Shown piece after piece: positions 61,351 to 64,000 of a DNA stretch of 64,000 nt; within the stretch, counting starts at the first letter, position 1, and each line of letters starts with the position of its first letter. The position numbers were made by a program, and so were the translations under genes. This DNA is from Anabaena sp. UHCC 0204 (GTDB lineage: Bacteria > Cyanobacteriota > Cyanobacteriia > Cyanobacteriales > Nostocaceae): NCBI RefSeq assembly GCF_009711975.1, contig NZ_VIKW01000015.1, positions 1 to 64,000 of the forward strand, read 5' to 3'. The notes under the pieces are model-generated. The model was not told where the DNA came from. It saw only the letters and a program-made list of their open reading frames with translations, and ran no database searches.

Positions 61351-62319
61351 ATGGAGATATTGAAATCAATTTTTGATTTATGCTTGTATCCATTCAAGCA
61401 AATACTCGTTTCAGATTCACAAATTTATTGGTTGTATCTGCTTTCTTCATTATTAATAGCACTGGTAATTTATTTACTAAGATTTATCAGTACAAAAGAA
61501 CAAAAAAGCTTTCTAGAATACTTCTTTCCCAAAGAAATTTTTCTTCATAAATCAGCCATTCTGGATTATCAGAATTATGTGCCGATAATGTTGATGAAAA
61601 GCTTTATCTTAGTACCGTTTACTACGATACTTTCGGCAACCTTTATTGCGAATATGGTTAGCAAATCTCTAACCTATTTAACTGGAATCACTACTCTTTT
61701 TCCCATAAATGAATCCCTCATTTTGTACAATGTAGCTTTCAGTATTTTTGTCATAATAATTGTTGATTTTGGTTATTTCTACAATCATTATTTAAGACAT
61801 AAAATTCCTCTATTCTGGGAATTTCATAAAATACATCACACTGCTGAAGTTCTGACTCCATTTACTTTATTCCGACACCATCCTCTTGACTATGTTGTTC
61901 AGACAATGACAGTTTCTATCTGTTCCGGCATAGGCATAGGATTATGGACTTATGTGTTTGGTAGTCAAAATCAAGCCTTATATATTAATGGCATTCCTGT
62001 TTTACTCTTTGCCTTTTATTTAACTGGTAACTTCCGCCATTCTCATATTTGGTTAGCTTTTCCCTATTGGATAAGTCATATCTTCATCAGTCCGGCTCAA
62101 CATTATATTCATCACGCTAATGAGTCCAAGTATTACGATACAAATTACGGTAAGATATTCGCTTTTTGGGATTGGATATTTGGTACATTGTACGTGCCAA
62201 AACAATATGAAAAGTTAGATTTAGGTTTACCTAGTGAAGAAGGAAAGCCATTTAATAGTGTACTAAACTTCTATTGGCAACCATTTAAAGCTGTTTTTCA
62301 TCAGCAACGAAATCAATAG
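61351..62319 (+). CDS. fatty acid hydroxylase/sterol desaturase superfamily protein
   Basis: A 322-residue membrane protein. Four to five hydrophobic segments carry the di-iron histidine boxes NHYLRHKIPLFWEFHKIHH, HHPLDYVV, NFRHSHIWL and AQHYIHHANESKYYDTNYG. It ends with WIFGTLYVPKQYEKLDLGLP. Such enzymes hydroxylate or desaturate lipids, sterols or carotenoids with O2 at the membrane. It starts 73 bp after the homocitrate-synthase-like gene, is in the same direction and is probably co-transcribed. The substrate is unknown. Confidence 0.85.
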   Translation: MEILKSIFDLCLYPFKQILVSDSQIYWLYLLSSLLIALVIYLLRFISTKEQKSFLEYFFPKEIFLHKSAILDYQNYVPIMLMKSFILVPFTTILSATFIANMVSKSLTYLTGITTLFPINESLILYNVAFSIFVIIIVDFGYFYNHYLRHKIPLFWEFHKIHHTAEVLTPFTLFRHHPLDYVVQTMTVSICSGIGIGLWTYVFGSQNQALYINGIPVLLFAFYLTGNFRHSHIWLAFPYWISHIFISPAQHYIHHANESKYYDTNYGKIFAFWDWIFGTLYVPKQYEKLDLGLPSEEGKPFNSVLNFYWQPFKAVFHQQRNQ

Positions 62320-62398
62320 CCTTTATCCTCACCATATTTGACTAAGAACACCCAATTATCAAAACAAATGCCAAAATAAAAACTAACCTTACCAATTA

Positions 62399-62431
62399 TT
62401 TTGGATGTAAAGAGAGCTTTTACATCCAAAA
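62399..62431. repeat. 13-bp perfect inverted repeat before the MFS gene
   Basis: TTTTGGATGTAAA (62399-62411) and TTTACATCCAAAA (62419-62431) form a perfect hairpin with loop GAGAGCT. It lies between the hydroxylase stop and the likely MFS start. On the plus strand it is followed by AAAG and not by T, so it is not a classic terminator. It could be an operator or an mRNA leader structure for the exporter gene. Confidence 0.85.
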
Positions 62432-62478
62432 AAAGTCTTGATATTCAAATGTTGTCGGTTCAAATAGAGAAAATAATA

Positions 62479-63963
62479 ATGATATTAAAAATTCAGGAAC
62501 AGGAATGTAGTGAGGTCAAGCAAAAAACACAAGTTACTAGTAAGTGGTGGACTATACTGGGCGTGAGTATTGGTGTATTCATTTTTTCCTTAGATGTTTA
62601 TATAGTTAATCTGGCTCTACCAATTATGGTAGAATCCCTTCATACTACCTTTGCAATTAGTCAATGGGTGGTATTGAGCTACTTATTAGCAATATCTATT
62701 TTTGTCTTGAGTGCTTCTAAATTAGGCGATATGTGGAGCAAAAAAAAGTTGTACATTATCGGCATGATAGTGTTTACAATTAGCTCTTTGCTATGTGGAC
62801 TTGCACCAAATATAGGTTTATTAATAGCTTTCCGTGGTTTTCAAGGACTAGGTGCTGCATTTATATCAGGACTGGGAACAGCAATGATTGTAGAAGCTTT
62901 TCCAGTAGAAGAACGAGGGCTTGGTTTAGGTATTCGGGCTGGAGTTTTTGGTTTAGGTATGATGCTAGGACCGACAATAGGAGGGATATTAATTACTCTA
63001 GGAGACTGGCCTTTAATCTTCTTTATTAATGTGCCAATTGGAATTTTAGGGATTTTAATTGTAGCCTATTTTGTCCCATCTTCTATTATCAATGGCAAAA
63101 AACAGCAGTTTAATGTGATAGGAACAATTTTTCTGACATTAATGTTAACCTGCTTGATTTTGGGAATAACCTTATTAGAAGAGCAAAATTATAACTTAAA
63201 TATTGTCCTATTTTTACTATTATTATCTATTATTTCTTTAGTCCTTTTCCTGTTAGTAGAAACGCGGGCTTTAACCCCTATTCTAGATTGGAAGATGTTT
63301 AGCTCCCTCGATTTAAGTTTAGGTTTAGGATTGCGATTTATAGGTAACTTAGTGATTGCAGGTGCAATTTTCATCCTTCCTTTCTTTTTTAAGTTAGTCA
63401 AACAATATCCTCCTGACAAAACTGGTTTTTTATTAGCAATTCCACCGATTATTATTGTCTTAACAGCACCTATCGCAGGAATTCTTTCTGATAAATTTGG
63501 CTCACGGATTATTAGTCTAATAGGATTAGTCTTAATGGCTATAGGGTGTTTCTTAATTAGCACCTTTAACACAAAATTAACTATAGTCAACTATATGATT
63601 GCGATTGTCCCCTATGGTTTAGGAATAGGAATGTTTCAATCTCCTAATAATAGCGCCATTATGGGAGCAGCACCAAAAGATAGTTTAGGTATTACTTCAG
63701 GTTTATTATCACTATCAAGGATATTAGGACAAACTGTAGGTGTACCATTAGTGGGGGCTATATTTTCATTTGTAACTCTTAAAAACACTCAATTAACTAG
63801 AAATATTGATGTCACTACTGCACCAATTGCATCATTAGTCTTAGGAACACAAATTACCTTTCTGTTTATTGCCATTCTTTTACTTGTTTCCATAGTAGTT
63901 GCTATTTGTTTATGGTGGTTTAAAGAAAAGCCAGTATCACCAGAAAAGCTCATTTCTGATTAA
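62479..63963 (+). CDS. MFS transporter, DHA2 family (EmrB/QacA type, 14 TM)
   Basis: 494 residues from ATG 62479. Earlier in-frame starts at 62449 and 62401 would place the hairpin or poor sequence in the protein. WWTILGVSIGVFIFSLDVYI, IVNLALPIMVESLHTTFAIS and QWVVLSYLLAISIFVLSASK are the DHA2 start, with the FRGFQGLGAAFISGLGTAMI motif. A 14-helix pattern follows to the end (FLFIAILLLVSIVVAICLWW). It exports small molecules with proton antiport. It is last in the plus-strand trio with the synthase and the hydroxylase and may export their product. Confidence 0.87.
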   Translation: MILKIQEQECSEVKQKTQVTSKWWTILGVSIGVFIFSLDVYIVNLALPIMVESLHTTFAISQWVVLSYLLAISIFVLSASKLGDMWSKKKLYIIGMIVFTISSLLCGLAPNIGLLIAFRGFQGLGAAFISGLGTAMIVEAFPVEERGLGLGIRAGVFGLGMMLGPTIGGILITLGDWPLIFFINVPIGILGILIVAYFVPSSIINGKKQQFNVIGTIFLTLMLTCLILGITLLEEQNYNLNIVLFLLLLSIISLVLFLLVETRALTPILDWKMFSSLDLSLGLGLRFIGNLVIAGAIFILPFFFKLVKQYPPDKTGFLLAIPPIIIVLTAPIAGILSDKFGSRIISLIGLVLMAIGCFLISTFNTKLTIVNYMIAIVPYGLGIGMFQSPNNSAIMGAAPKDSLGITSGLLSLSRILGQTVGVPLVGAIFSFVTLKNTQLTRNIDVTTAPIASLVLGTQITFLFIAILLLVSIVVAICLWWFKEKPVSPEKLISD

Positions 63964-64000
63964 GACTTATTTCTCGCTGTAAATTGATAGTTTCTTCAGA

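Overview
The window looks like a chromosomal segment of a filamentous, heterocyst-type cyanobacterium (order Nostocales, perhaps the Dolichospermum/Anabaena/Aphanizomenon group). The signs are many GCGATCGC (HIP1) octamers, AT-rich short tandem heptamer repeats, cyanobacterium-specific families (SigG-type ECF sigma factor, DUF29, DUF4926, DUF6761-like, SLH surface proteins) and LpxD/Wzc genes of a Gram-negative envelope. The genus is an inference. No rRNA and no CRISPR array was seen.

Layout. (1) 0-5 kb is accessory: a DUF4926 fragment, an HNH gene gutted by an internal deletion, an antitoxin followed by a broken PIN toxin, two adjacent AIG1/Toc34-like GTPases, a RAYT transposase with its REP-like palindromes, an intact HNH pair and a 112-bp MITE-like repeat. 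(2) 5.1-8 kb: dhaL-dhaK and lpxD, minus strand. (3) 8-27.3 kb: one long minus-strand exopolysaccharide locus. In transcription order it runs from the priming sugar-phosphate transferase through two paralogous GT2 enzymes, a phosphodiesterase, a Cys-rich protein, an aldo/keto reductase, a Wzx flippase, a PP-loop protein, GT4 enzymes, a beta-helix protein, a Wzy-type polymerase/ligase, a WecG-type transferase and a Tat-exported GH10 glycanase to a Wzc-type tyrosine autokinase. This is a Wzx/Wzy-type pathway with its own secreted trimming enzymes. (4) 27.9-34.2 kb: housekeeping and small genes (BaiN-type flavoprotein, rubredoxin, SRPBCC protein, DUF29, uvrA). (5) 34.5-37.7 kb: a tightly packed AT-rich operon of a DUF262 protein, a DUF3696-type ATPase and an unknown protein, which is the best candidate for an undescribed defence-type system. 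(6) 37.8-47.4 kb: alpha/beta hydrolase, two tandem SLH proteins (one with polyaspartate tracts), a Kef-type antiporter, RtcB interrupted by a 188-residue mini-intein, and a HAD protein. (7) 47.4-53.6 kb: tRNA-Ala(CGC), immediately followed by repeats like the end of a type V-K CRISPR-associated transposon (CAST), then a methylase/nuclease pair and a frameshifted, 5'-truncated tniQ of V-K CAST type. I read this as a decayed CAST that kept a restriction-modification cargo. An Rpn/DUF4351 gene with a duplicated scrap follows. (8) 53.9-59.4 kb: anti-sigma and SigG-type sigma factor, L,D-transpeptidase, membrane protein, ABC ATPase, response regulator, small conserved protein. (9) 60-64 kb: homocitrate-synthase-like enzyme, fatty-acid-hydroxylase-superfamily protein and DHA2 MFS exporter, perhaps the edge of a small-molecule pathway.

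Product calls rest on reading motifs by eye and on remembered families. No alignment or database search was run.
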